NCBI GenBank assembly: GCA_018826515.1
Contig: JAHKAM010000005.1
Coordinates: forward strand, 1 to 54,503
Reading direction: 5' to 3'
Source: Alphaproteobacteria bacterium
Lineage (GTDB): Bacteria; Pseudomonadota; Alphaproteobacteria; Caulobacterales; Caulobacteraceae
Length of the DNA stretch: 54,503 nt
The notes under the pieces: generated by a model
The model's input: the letters and a program-made list of their open reading frames with translations, nothing else
Database searches by the model: none
What the model was told of the DNA's origin: nothing
Shown: positions 38,263-45,065 of the stretch, one piece after another
Layout of the letters: every line of letters starts with the position of its first letter
Numbering within the stretch: position 1 is the stretch's first letter
Translations under genes and position numbers: made by a program

Positions 38263-39072
38263 GTGAGCTTTCGCTTCACCCCCCTCGAATCCGACATCCT
38301 CGACGCCCTCGCCTGGGACCTGCGCGACGTCTCGCCCGACCTCGCCGGCCAGTTCGCCGAGGCCCTGCCCGGCGTCCGCCGCAACACCGGCGCGGGCCTG
38401 TTCACCGAGATCATCGTCCACCGCGCCCGCCCGGCGCCGCTGACCACCCCGACCGGCCGGTTCGGCACGGTCCACGCCATGGTCGGCGACCTGCCCGACC
38501 CCATCGCCTTCCAGGCCGAGATGGTCGCCGGCCGGCTCATCGCCCTGCACGGCGACGCCTATGGCCAGAACACCCGCGCCATCGACTTCGCCCGGGTCCC
38601 CTTCGACCAGGTCTTCACCCTCGACGACCGGGGCGACTCCATCGCCTTCGATCCCGCCGCCCTGATGCAGCCCAGCCCCCTGCTGGACCTGCACCGGCAT
38701 GCCGACCACGTTCAGCCGCCCCCGGTCGAGCCGCCCCTGGGCAACGACGGCGCCCTGCAGCGGCTTCAGGCGCCCGGCCCGCAAACCCTCCTCGAGGTCC
38801 TGTTCGGCAAGGTCGCGCCCGCATCCCCGCATACCGCGGTCGATGAAAGCCCGCCCGACACGTCCGACCGGACCTCCGTCCTCGTCGGCCTGTGGGTCGT
38901 CATCGCCGTCGTCGGGTTTCTGGCCGTCGTCCTCTTCGACGTCTCGATCTTCTTCGCCGTCATCCTCGCCGGCGTCCTTGGCCGGGCGCTGCAGAAGCCG
39001 GAGATTCTGGACGCCCTCACCCGGGCGTCCCGCCGGTTCGGCCAGTACGAATACCGCCCGCCCCAACAGTGA
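38263..39072 (+). CDS. Predicted membrane protein of unknown function
   Basis: A 269-residue protein starting at GTG. The N-terminal 180 residues (FTPLESDILDALAWDL, GAGLFTEIIVH, FDQVFTLDDRGDSIAFDPAA) look soluble; the C-terminus has two adjacent hydrophobic helices from about residue 203 (SVLVGLWVVIAVVGFLAVVL, IFFAVILAGVLG). I do not recognise the family. It is divergent from the capsid gene and the first of three plus-strand genes lodged between g5 and g4, so it looks like non-structural cargo. Confidence 0.75.
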   Translation: MSFRFTPLESDILDALAWDLRDVSPDLAGQFAEALPGVRRNTGAGLFTEIIVHRARPAPLTTPTGRFGTVHAMVGDLPDPIAFQAEMVAGRLIALHGDAYGQNTRAIDFARVPFDQVFTLDDRGDSIAFDPAALMQPSPLLDLHRHADHVQPPPVEPPLGNDGALQRLQAPGPQTLLEVLFGKVAPASPHTAVDESPPDTSDRTSVLVGLWVVIAVVGFLAVVLFDVSIFFAVILAGVLGRALQKPEILDALTRASRRFGQYEYRPPQQ

Positions 39073-39152
39073 AACCCTTGAAGTTGCGTGCGATTGACAC
39101 CCACGGACCCGCGTGGTCTGCATTGACCATGGTCAAGCTTGGGAATGCGCCG

Positions 39153-39701
39153 ATGTCCAGACTGCTCGCCGCCGCCACGACCATCGCCCTGCTCATGACC
39201 GCCGGGGCCGTACAGGCCGCCGACCGTTGCGGCGCGACCACCCACATGCGCTTCGGCGAGACCCGCGCCTATTTCGGCGATGCGCTCGCGGCCTGCCGGC
39301 CCGACGGCTACTGCTCGGCCGTCGTGGCCATCGCCGACCCCTCGGGCCAGGCCGCCTGGCGTCATCAGTTGCGCGTCGCCCGGCCCAGCCCCGGCGCCGA
39401 CTACCTGGTGGAGCTGGCGGCGACCGACCCCATGCCCGTCGCCGGCGTGATGCGCTTCACCACCCCCGGCCAGACCGTCGATCCCGGCCCCTGGCTGGCT
39501 CCGACCTCGCCCGGCTCCAATGAGTACCGCGTCAGTGATCCGATCCTGACCCGCTCCCTGGTTTCGAGCCTGCGCCGCCAGCGCATCGCGCGCTGGAACT
39601 ACCCGTCCGCCGACGGTCCCGCCGAGGCCTATTTCCCCCTTCGCGGCATCACCGCCGCCCTGAACTGGATCGACTGCCGGGGCGCCGCCGCCTCGGACTG
39701 A
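39153..39701 (+). CDS. Secreted protein of unknown function
   Basis: A 182-residue protein with a signal peptide (LLAAATTIALLMTAGAVQAA). The mature part has cysteines in DRCGATTHM, AACRPDGYCSAVV and WIDCRGA, enough for two disulfides, and a beta-rich appearance. No family is recognised. The ATG at 39153 starts exactly at the signal; an in-frame ATG at 39129 is the alternative. It follows the membrane-protein gene by 80 bases on the same strand. Confidence 0.72.
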   Translation: MSRLLAAATTIALLMTAGAVQAADRCGATTHMRFGETRAYFGDALAACRPDGYCSAVVAIADPSGQAAWRHQLRVARPSPGADYLVELAATDPMPVAGVMRFTTPGQTVDPGPWLAPTSPGSNEYRVSDPILTRSLVSSLRRQRIARWNYPSADGPAEAYFPLRGITAALNWIDCRGAAASD

Positions 39702-39761
39702 TCCAGGCTGGCGACTGTCTTGACTGCCCGGCATGGTCCGGTTCTCAAGGAGAGGGATCCG

Positions 39762-40313
39762 ATGCGTCTTTCGATACTCGTAACCGCCATTGCCCTGGCA
39801 GTGGCAGTCCCGGTCGCCGCGCAGACGCCCGCGGCTCCGGCCGCCGCCTCCACCGCCGCGGCCCCTGCTGATGTCGCCACGCCAGAGGCCATCGTTGCGG
39901 CCCTCTACGAAGTCATCTCCGGCGACGCCGGCGTGGCTCGCGACTGGGGCCGCTTCCGCGCCCTCTTCCATCCGTCGGCCCGTCTCATGCCGATCGGCGG
40001 CGCGGGCGCGGGCCCGGCGACCCTGACGCCGCTCACCCCCGACGAATACATCACGCGCGCCGAGCCCTTCCTGATGGGGGGTTTCCACGAACGCGAGATC
40101 GCCCGCCGGTTCGAACGCTTCGGCCACATGGCCCATGTCTTCTCGACCTACGACAGTCGCCGGGCCGCCTCCGACCCCCAGCCCTTCGCCCGGGGCATCA
40201 ACAGCATCCAGCTGTTTCACGATGGCGCCCGCTGGTGGATCGTCAGCATCTACTGGCAGGGGGAAAACCCCATCACGCCGATCCCCGACGAATACCTCCC
40301 GCCGGCGCGCTGA
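39762..40313 (+). CDS. Secreted NTF2-like (SnoaL-type) protein
   Basis: A 183-residue protein with a signal peptide (LVTAIALAVAVPVAAQ), an Ala/Pro linker, then an NTF2-like fold: VAALYEVISGDAGVARDWGR, FRALFHPSARLMP, HVFSTYDSRR and the final FHDGARWWIVSIYWQGE. Such domains bind small ligands or catalyse varied reactions. A strong AAGGAGAGGG precedes the ATG. Its stop is three bases from the convergent g4 stop. Confidence 0.82.
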   Translation: MRLSILVTAIALAVAVPVAAQTPAAPAAASTAAAPADVATPEAIVAALYEVISGDAGVARDWGRFRALFHPSARLMPIGGAGAGPATLTPLTPDEYITRAEPFLMGGFHEREIARRFERFGHMAHVFSTYDSRRAASDPQPFARGINSIQLFHDGARWWIVSIYWQGENPITPIPDEYLPPAR

Positions 40314-40316
40314 CGT

Positions 40317-40745
40317 TCAGACGATCCTGAACCGCGCCCCGGGCAGCATGGGAAAGGTCACCAGCGACACCTCCCACAGCTCGACCTCGACCAGCACCCG
40401 CAGCCGCCCTTCCCGACGCGCCCGGCTGCTGCGAAAGCCAATCGACAGCCCGTCCAGCGCCCCGGCCCTGGACAACGCCCTGGCGAACCGCGCCTCGGCC
40501 GACCAGTCCATGATCCGCCCGGCGACGAACAGCCCGCGCTCGTCCTCGACCATCCGGTCCCAGACCCCGACCGCGGCCCGCCCTTCGTGCTGATGCAGCA
40601 TCCGCACGCCCTGCGCGCCCGTCCTCGCCAGACTGTCAGCGAAGGCCCCGCGCGCCACCACATCGCCATTCAGGTCCGCCACGCCCCACAGCGAGGCGTA
40701 GCCGGCGATCGCCAGACCGGTGTCTATCCTTGCCGTGGCCGTCAT
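40317..40745 (-). CDS. GTA g4 HK97-family prohead protease
   Basis: A 142-residue maturation protease that trims the capsid N-terminus. The start at 40745 overlaps the g3.5 stop (ATGA) and gives IAGYASLWGVADLNGDVVARGAF, the family's N-terminal motif. The catalytic His is probably His53 in MLHQHEGR and the Ser is Ser101 in LDGLSIGFRS; VELWEVSLVTFPML is the closing signature. Three host-like genes separate it from g5. Confidence 0.93.
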   Translation of the reverse strand: MTATARIDTGLAIAGYASLWGVADLNGDVVARGAFADSLARTGAQGVRMLHQHEGRAAVGVWDRMVEDERGLFVAGRIMDWSAEARFARALSRAGALDGLSIGFRSSRARREGRLRVLVEVELWEVSLVTFPMLPGARFRIV

Positions 40746-40969
40746 CCCCACCCTTCCAGCCTCTCCTCGATCCGCTCGACCGCCGCCCGCGTCGCCCGGC
40801 TCTGCTCCTCCAGCCGCGCCAGCCGCTCGGCCACCAGCCGCTGCTCGCCGACCCGTTCCTCCAGCGCTGCGATCCGCGCCGCCGCCCCGCCGGCCCACAC
40901 CAGCCCCCCGACCGTCTGCACCGCCAGCGCAGCGATCACGGCGACGGGGATTTTACGGATGTCGATCAT
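40742..40969 (-). CDS. GTA g3.5-like small membrane/coiled-coil protein
   Basis: A 75-residue protein with one N-terminal membrane helix (VAVIAALAVQTVGGLVWAG) and a C-terminal coiled coil (IAALEERVGEQRLVAERLA). Its position just upstream of the protease matches the small gene between portal and protease in RcGTA. Its role is unknown. A four-helix-bundle pseudogene now separates it from g3. Confidence 0.78.
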   Translation of the reverse strand: MIDIRKIPVAVIAALAVQTVGGLVWAGGAAARIAALEERVGEQRLVAERLARLEEQSRATRAAVERIEERLEGWG

Positions 40970-41002
40970 GATCTATACTCTGGGTTGTAAAACATAGAGC
41001 TT

Positions 41003-41044
41003 GGGGCTTGGGGCTTGGGGCTTGGGGCTTGGGGCTTTGGGCTT
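41003..41044 (+). repeat. Tandem 7-bp repeat (GGGGCTT)5 plus TGGGCTT
   Basis: Five perfect copies of GGGGCTT (41003-41037) followed by one TGGGCTT. The array lies just upstream of the four-helix-bundle pseudogene, and its reverse complement is found at the other end of that gene (41412 onward). Confidence 0.9.
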
Positions 41045-41056
41045 AGGGAGGCTTCT

Positions 41057-41427
41057 TTGACGAACAGGATTGGGGGCTACCGGGATCTGTTTGTCTGGCA
41101 GCGCGCGATGGTGATCGCAGAGGCCACCTATCGACTGACAAGGCCTATCCACGAGAGGAACAGTTCGGGCTGACATCCCAGTCACGCAGAGCGGCTGCTT
41201 CCGTCGCCGCGAACATCGCGGAGGGATACGGCCGTGGAACTCGGCCTGCCTACGCCAGCTTTGTTCGCATCGCCCAAGGGTCTCTCAAGGAACTGGAGAC
41301 ACACCTTATACTTGCAGAACGGGTAAAAATTTGCCCGCCTGGCTCGACTGATCCGATCCTGACCGAAGCCGACGAGCTCGGCCGGATGCTCCGCGCTCTC
41401 CTTACCAAACTAAGCCCCAAGCCCTAA
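41057..41427 (+). pseudogene. Four-helix-bundle (S23/IVP-like) protein, frameshifted
   Basis: From a TTG with AGGGAGG upstream, the frame reads RDLFVWQRAMVIAEATYRLT and then stops at 41171. The next frame continues the same protein: EEQFGLTSQSRRAA, ANIAEGYGRGTRPAYASFV, AQGSLKELETHLILAERV, ending at TAA 41425. This is the standard S23/bAvd-like four-helix family of about 120 residues. Adding one C after 41149-41151 (atcc to atccc) restores RPIPREEQFGL, so a single-base loss or a sequencing error explains the break. The family is known from intervening sequences in 23S rRNA. Confidence 0.85.
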
Positions 41428-41432
41428 ACCCT
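41412..41432 (+). repeat. Inverse heptamers AAGCCCC-AAGCCCT-AAACCCT
   Basis: Three consecutive 7-bp units, the reverse complement of the GGGGCTT array with drift in the outer units. Thirteen bases (41412-41424) are perfectly complementary to the left array. They encode the last codons of the four-helix pseudogene and run to the g3 stop. Confidence 0.8.
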
Positions 41433-42591
41433 ACTCCCCCACTCCCGCCATCCACCGCCGCTCCTGATCGGTCAGGAAGGTCGCCGCGTTCAGCCGCGCC
41501 CACAGCGCGTCCCGCTCGGGCTGCAGCGCCGGCAATCCGTCAAGATCGGCCTCGATCCTCACCCCCGCGAACCGCCCGCCCAGCCATCCCGTCAGCGCCG
41601 CCGCCGTCTTCCGAGCCAGCGGAACCACCGTCCCCCGCCAGAAGGCCGCATTGGCCTCGCGATAGTTGGCGTAGGTCGCGTCCCCCGGAATCCCCAGCAG
41701 TTGCGGCGGCACCCCGAACGCCAGGGCGATCTCCCGCGCCGCCGCGTGCTTGCCGGCGATGAAGTCCATGTCCGCCGGCGTCCAGCTCATCGGCTTCCAG
41801 TCCAGCCCGCCCTCCAGGATCATCGGCCGACCGGCGTTCATCGTCCCGGCATGGCTCTCCTCGACCTGCCCCCGCAGCGCCTCGAACTGGTCGGCGGTCA
41901 GCCGCTCGCCGTCCTTCGCCCCATAGACCAGCGCGCCACTGGGTCGCGCCGCATTGTCCAGCAGCGCCTTGTTCCAGGCCCCCGAGGCGTTGTGCACATC
42001 GATGGCGAAGGCCGCCGCCTCCAGCGGCGAAAATCCGTAGTGATCGTCGGTCGGATGAAACAGCTTCAGCTGCATCACCGGCGACCAGCCGTCCGCCGCC
42101 CGCCCGATCCGAACCGACCGCCCGTCGACCGAATACTCCCAGGCCTCGGGCCAGCCCGCCCGTCCCGGCACGACCTTCACCCGGTCCGGCCGCAGCGTCC
42201 AAAGCTCCTCGGGCGCCCCGTCCCCGACCGCCTCGGCATAGGCGTTCCCCGCCGTCTGCAGCGCCCCGTACAGCGCCTCCAGCCACTCCGCCCCCGACTG
42301 CTCGGGGTTCGGTCGCGCCAGCAGCGCCGCCAGCGGATGATCGTCCCGCCGCACCCCGTCCGCGAACACCGCCAGCGGCGTCGACGCCGCCGCCTCGGCG
42401 ATCATGCGCACGCAGCGATAGGCCACGGCGTTCTTCGCGAACCCCTCCGCCGCCAGATGGGCATAGTCCCGCGGCGTCCACCGCGCCCGCCCGCCGGCCG
42501 TCAGCGCGATCAGCGGCCCGGTCCGGCTGTCCTTGATCTCGGGCGCGGACATGCGCCGCCGGCCCCCGAAGGGCCGTCGCCAGTTCAGCAT
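41431..42591 (-). CDS. GTA g3 portal protein (HK97 type)
   Basis: A 386-residue portal subunit. The ATG at 42591 gives MLNWRRPFGGRRR; upstream readings run into the toxin-antitoxin operator. Typical segments are FAKNAVAYRCVRMIAEAAAS, LLARPNPEQSGAEWLEALYG, LKLFHPTDDHYGFSPLEAA and AFGVPPQLLGIPGDATYANY. Twelve copies form the DNA-entry vertex. The toxin-antitoxin pair separates it from g2. Confidence 0.94.
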   Translation of the reverse strand: MLNWRRPFGGRRRMSAPEIKDSRTGPLIALTAGGRARWTPRDYAHLAAEGFAKNAVAYRCVRMIAEAAASTPLAVFADGVRRDDHPLAALLARPNPEQSGAEWLEALYGALQTAGNAYAEAVGDGAPEELWTLRPDRVKVVPGRAGWPEAWEYSVDGRSVRIGRAADGWSPVMQLKLFHPTDDHYGFSPLEAAAFAIDVHNASGAWNKALLDNAARPSGALVYGAKDGERLTADQFEALRGQVEESHAGTMNAGRPMILEGGLDWKPMSWTPADMDFIAGKHAAAREIALAFGVPPQLLGIPGDATYANYREANAAFWRGTVVPLARKTAAALTGWLGGRFAGVRIEADLDGLPALQPERDALWARLNAATFLTDQERRWMAGVGE

Positions 42592-42605
42592 GGGAATGCT
42601 CCATA

Positions 42606-42639
42606 GTTGGACCAACAAAGGCCAGTCAGTTGGACCAAC
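42606..42639. promoter_or_regulatory. Toxin-antitoxin operator, two palindromes
   Basis: Two identical 11-bp palindromes, GTTGGACCAAC, at 42606-42616 and 42629-42639, with centres 23 bases apart (about two helical turns). They lie between the divergent portal and antitoxin genes, the usual layout for a Phd-type autorepressor site. The first is only 14 bases from the portal ATG. Confidence 0.75.
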
Positions 42640-42664
42640 TCGTGATCCATGATACGGTCGCGTA

Positions 42665-42943
42665 ATGACGCTGCAGGTTAACATCGCCGAGGCCAAGGCT
42701 CGCCTGTCCGAACTGGTCGCTCGCGCCGAGGCCGGTGAGGAGGTTGTTCTTGCCCGGTCGGGAAAGCCTATTCTTCGCCTTCAAGCCCTTTCGCGGCCTG
42801 CCCGGAAGAAGAAGCATCGATTCATTGGTGCCCTGAAGCATTTGGGCCCCCTCACCGATGAAGAGGCGAATCTGTTTCTGGAGCCTGATCCAGAGTTCGA
42901 GGCTGCGGCTCGCTCCGAGGATGAGGATCACTTTTACAAGTGA
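42665..42943 (+). CDS. Phd/YefM-type antitoxin
   Basis: A 92-residue antitoxin. The N-terminal DNA-binding half reads NIAEAKARLSELVARAEAGE and VVLARSGKPILRL, classic for the Phd family; the C-terminal acidic tail (EFEAAARSEDEDHF) would wrap the toxin. Its TGA overlaps the toxin GTG (GTGA), so the two are translated together. The paired palindromes upstream are the likely autoregulatory site. Confidence 0.93.
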   Translation: MTLQVNIAEAKARLSELVARAEAGEEVVLARSGKPILRLQALSRPARKKKHRFIGALKHLGPLTDEEANLFLEPDPEFEAAARSEDEDHFYK

Positions 42944-43359
42944 GCGCGGTCCTTCTCGATACCCACGTACTTATCTGGAGCTTGTTCGATCGCCCCGAAC
43001 TGACGGCCTCCGCGCGCGGGTGGATGGAGGATGCGTCCACCATCTATGTCAGCGTGGTCAGCATCTACGAGATCGACTTCAAGCGACGGCGAGGCGGGCT
43101 GCGGGCGAAGGACTCGTTCCTTCAGCGGATGCCGCAGAACATGCCGGAGACCCTTCCCTCATTTGGCTTCAAGATTGTGGACGTCTCCGCCGAAATCGCC
43201 TGGCGCGCCGCCCGGCTTCCAATCGACCATCCGGACCCATGGGACCGCATTCTGGTCGCTCAAGCCATGGCGCTGGACGCACCGTTGATCAGCAACGACA
43301 AGCCCTTGCGCGCCTCCGTTGATGGCCAGCCCAGGACCCACGGCGTCATAGTGTTCTGA
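42940..43359 (+). CDS. PIN-domain toxin (VapC type)
   Basis: A 139-residue PIN-domain ribonuclease. The acidic metal-binding residues are in place: Asp7 (LLDTHVLIW), Glu44 (SIYEIDFK), Asp102 (PWDRILVAQA) and Asp120 (LISNDKPL). The GTG start overlaps the antitoxin stop. Its 3' end overlaps the convergent terminase gene by 14 bases. VapC toxins cleave tRNA or rRNA and can stabilise the DNA that carries them. Confidence 0.93.
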   Translation: MSAVLLDTHVLIWSLFDRPELTASARGWMEDASTIYVSVVSIYEIDFKRRRGGLRAKDSFLQRMPQNMPETLPSFGFKIVDVSAEIAWRAARLPIDHPDPWDRILVAQAMALDAPLISNDKPLRASVDGQPRTHGVIVF

Positions 43360-44572
43360 CCCTCGGCCCCGCCTTCGGCGCCGGCAGCAGATGCGTCACC
43401 GCCCATACGAGGGCGTCGGCCCGGTCGGGACTGCGCCCGCCGCCCTCGACCGAGCCCAGCGCCATAAGCTCCTCCTCCAGCGCCGGGAACGCCCCGCAGT
43501 GCACGACCCGCCCCTGTTCATAGAGCGCCGCCACCGGCTCGGCCCGCGCCGCCTTGCCGCGACTGGCGTGGACCAGTCTGATTGCGGTCTCGCAACCGCC
43601 GTGGGCCAGCACCGTCCGCACCATCTCCCCGCCCTGGTTCTTCTCGGCCACGATCTCCCGGGCGCCGAACTCGCGCGCCGTCTGCGCCACCAGCCTCGCC
43701 CAGCCTTGCGGCGACTCCCCGCCCTTCGACCGGTCGGCCAGCACATAGGCGCGGCCCTCCCTGCGGCCCACGACCACGATCCCGCAGGCGTCCCCGCCCG
43801 CGCTGGCCGGCGGATCCACCGCCACCACGATCCGCTCCAGGGTCGCCGGCCGGCTGCCGCGCGCCCGCGCCAGGTCCTCCGCCCGGAACAGGGCGCCCTC
43901 GGCCTCGACCACCAGCCCCTGCAGTTCCTGCGCCTCCAGCCGGGTCCCGGCGTAGAGCGTCCTCAGATGTTTCAGAAAGCCGGGCGACAGATGGTCCGCA
44001 TTGGCCTGCGTCCCGGCCCGGTCGATGACCACGCCCGCCTCCGCCAACAACCGCCGCAACGCCGGAATGGGTCTTGGCGTCGTGGTCACCACCAGCCGCG
44101 GATCGCCGCCCAGTCTCAACCCCAGCCGCAGATTGGACAGCACCGCTTCCGGTCGCCGCCAGGCGCAGAACTCGTCGGCCCAGGCGTGGTGGAATTGCGG
44201 TCCCCTCAGACTGTCCGGGTCTTCGGCCGAGAAGGCGTGCGCCACGCTGCCGTTCGGCCAGACCAGCCGCCGCCGGCCCGCCTCCCAACGCGGTCGCTTC
44301 GCCCGCTCCGGCAGGGCCTTCAGCCCCGACGGCCCCTCGACCATGACCTCGCGGACATCGTGCAGCGTCGGTCCGACCAGGGCGAACCGCCGGTCCTCGA
44401 TCTCCGCCAGATGGTTGATCCACCAGGCCCCCGCGAAGGTCTTGCCCGCGCCGCGCCCGCCCAGCAGCACCCAGGTCCGCCAGTCCGACGCCGCGGCCGG
44501 CGCCTGATGATTATGGAGCGTGAACCGGCTCCCGATCAGCGCGTGCAACTGGCCAGCATCCAGGTTCGACAA
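43346..44572 (-). CDS. GTA g2 terminase large subunit
   Basis: A 408-residue packaging motor with ATPase and nuclease domains. Walker A is GGRGAGKT (residues 38-45 from this start); the acidic pair in HAWADEF is the Walker B region; VAVDPPAS and the late PDRADALVWAV belong to the nuclease. The TTG at 44572 is chosen because AGGGGA lies just upstream and it reduces overlap with g1; the frame stays open to an ATG at 44665. GTA terminases package DNA without sequence choice. Confidence 0.9.
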   Translation of the reverse strand: MSNLDAGQLHALIGSRFTLHNHQAPAAASDWRTWVLLGGRGAGKTFAGAWWINHLAEIEDRRFALVGPTLHDVREVMVEGPSGLKALPERAKRPRWEAGRRRLVWPNGSVAHAFSAEDPDSLRGPQFHHAWADEFCAWRRPEAVLSNLRLGLRLGGDPRLVVTTTPRPIPALRRLLAEAGVVIDRAGTQANADHLSPGFLKHLRTLYAGTRLEAQELQGLVVEAEGALFRAEDLARARGSRPATLERIVVAVDPPASAGGDACGIVVVGRREGRAYVLADRSKGGESPQGWARLVAQTAREFGAREIVAEKNQGGEMVRTVLAHGGCETAIRLVHASRGKAARAEPVAALYEQGRVVHCGAFPALEEELMALGSVEGGGRSPDRADALVWAVTHLLPAPKAGPRVRTL

Positions 44573-44921
44573 CGATCCCCTTCGATTCCAGGACGGCGTT
44601 GAGGCGATCGAGACGGGCCTCCAGTTCGGACCGCATTCGCTCGAGGTTCTCGGGGCTGTCGTCACGGTGTTTCATCTCGTCCTCTTCCAGCTGACGGTCG
44701 CCGCCGGATCGCGACGGCGGCGACAGCGCCACGACGGCGCGAACCGAATGGGCGAAGACGCCCACGGCCCGGACCCGTCGCACGGCGGCGGCGAGGTCAT
44801 CGACGGCCGGTTTCGCGGCCTTCAGGACCACGACGTCCTCGTCGACGATCGCCATGAAGTCATCCTGCTTCGCGCCGGACCATGCCGCCGCCCGCGCCGC
44901 CCTGTCCTGATTTCCCGTCAT
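44511..44921 (-). CDS. GTA g1-like protein, candidate small terminase
   Basis: A 136-residue protein at the g1 position. It has a basic/Ala-rich N-terminal half (VDDLAAAVRRVRAVGVFAHS) and a C-terminal helical part, PENLERMRSELEARLDRLN and KGIVVEPG. RcGTA gp1 is a reduced small terminase that does not recognise a pac site. The identification rests mainly on position; sequence similarity is weak by eye. It overlaps the g2 start region. Confidence 0.7.
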   Translation of the reverse strand: MTGNQDRAARAAAWSGAKQDDFMAIVDEDVVVLKAAKPAVDDLAAAVRRVRAVGVFAHSVRAVVALSPPSRSGGDRQLEEDEMKHRDDSPENLERMRSELEARLDRLNAVLESKGIVVEPGCWPVARADREPVHAP

Positions 44922-45065
44922 GCCCAAACAGTAGCCGACCAGCGGAGTCCGGCGGGCAAATCGCGGTTAGAAAGTCATAGGGGGTTGATGTTTGACGATA
45001 TTATCTCGCCAACCCGACTATAGATTCGCGGATTGTCAGCACAGCGTCATGCCGCAACCGCGGCG
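44922..45065 (-). promoter_or_regulatory. Region upstream of the GTA cluster
   Basis: A 144-base gap, lower in GC than its surroundings, between the hybrid kinase stop and g1. On the minus strand GATAATATC (44997-45005) and CTATAG are possible -10 elements without convincing -35 partners. One GANTC site (GATTC near 45023) is present. The GTA promoter may lie here, or the cluster may be read from the kinase. Confidence 0.4.

Larger units (their letters stand above)
28313..44921 (-). mobile_element. Rhodobacter-type gene transfer agent structural cluster
   Basis: Sixteen genes in the canonical GTA order, all on the minus strand, encode DNA packaging, head and tail proteins. GTAs of this type package random host DNA in small tailed particles and are vertically inherited rather than self-spreading. 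No integrase, repressor or replication gene is present, which separates this from a prophage. Regulators, lysis genes, head spikes and tail-fibre genes are not in the window and are expected elsewhere. Six to seven opposite-strand genes interrupt the cluster. Confidence 0.9.

Noticed and set aside
41003..41044. Short tandem array as a CRISPR
   Set aside because: Units are 7 bp with no spacers and there are no cas genes.
28313..44921. Active prophage
   Set aside because: No integrase, repressor, replication, holin or attachment repeats; gene order and content match a gene transfer agent.
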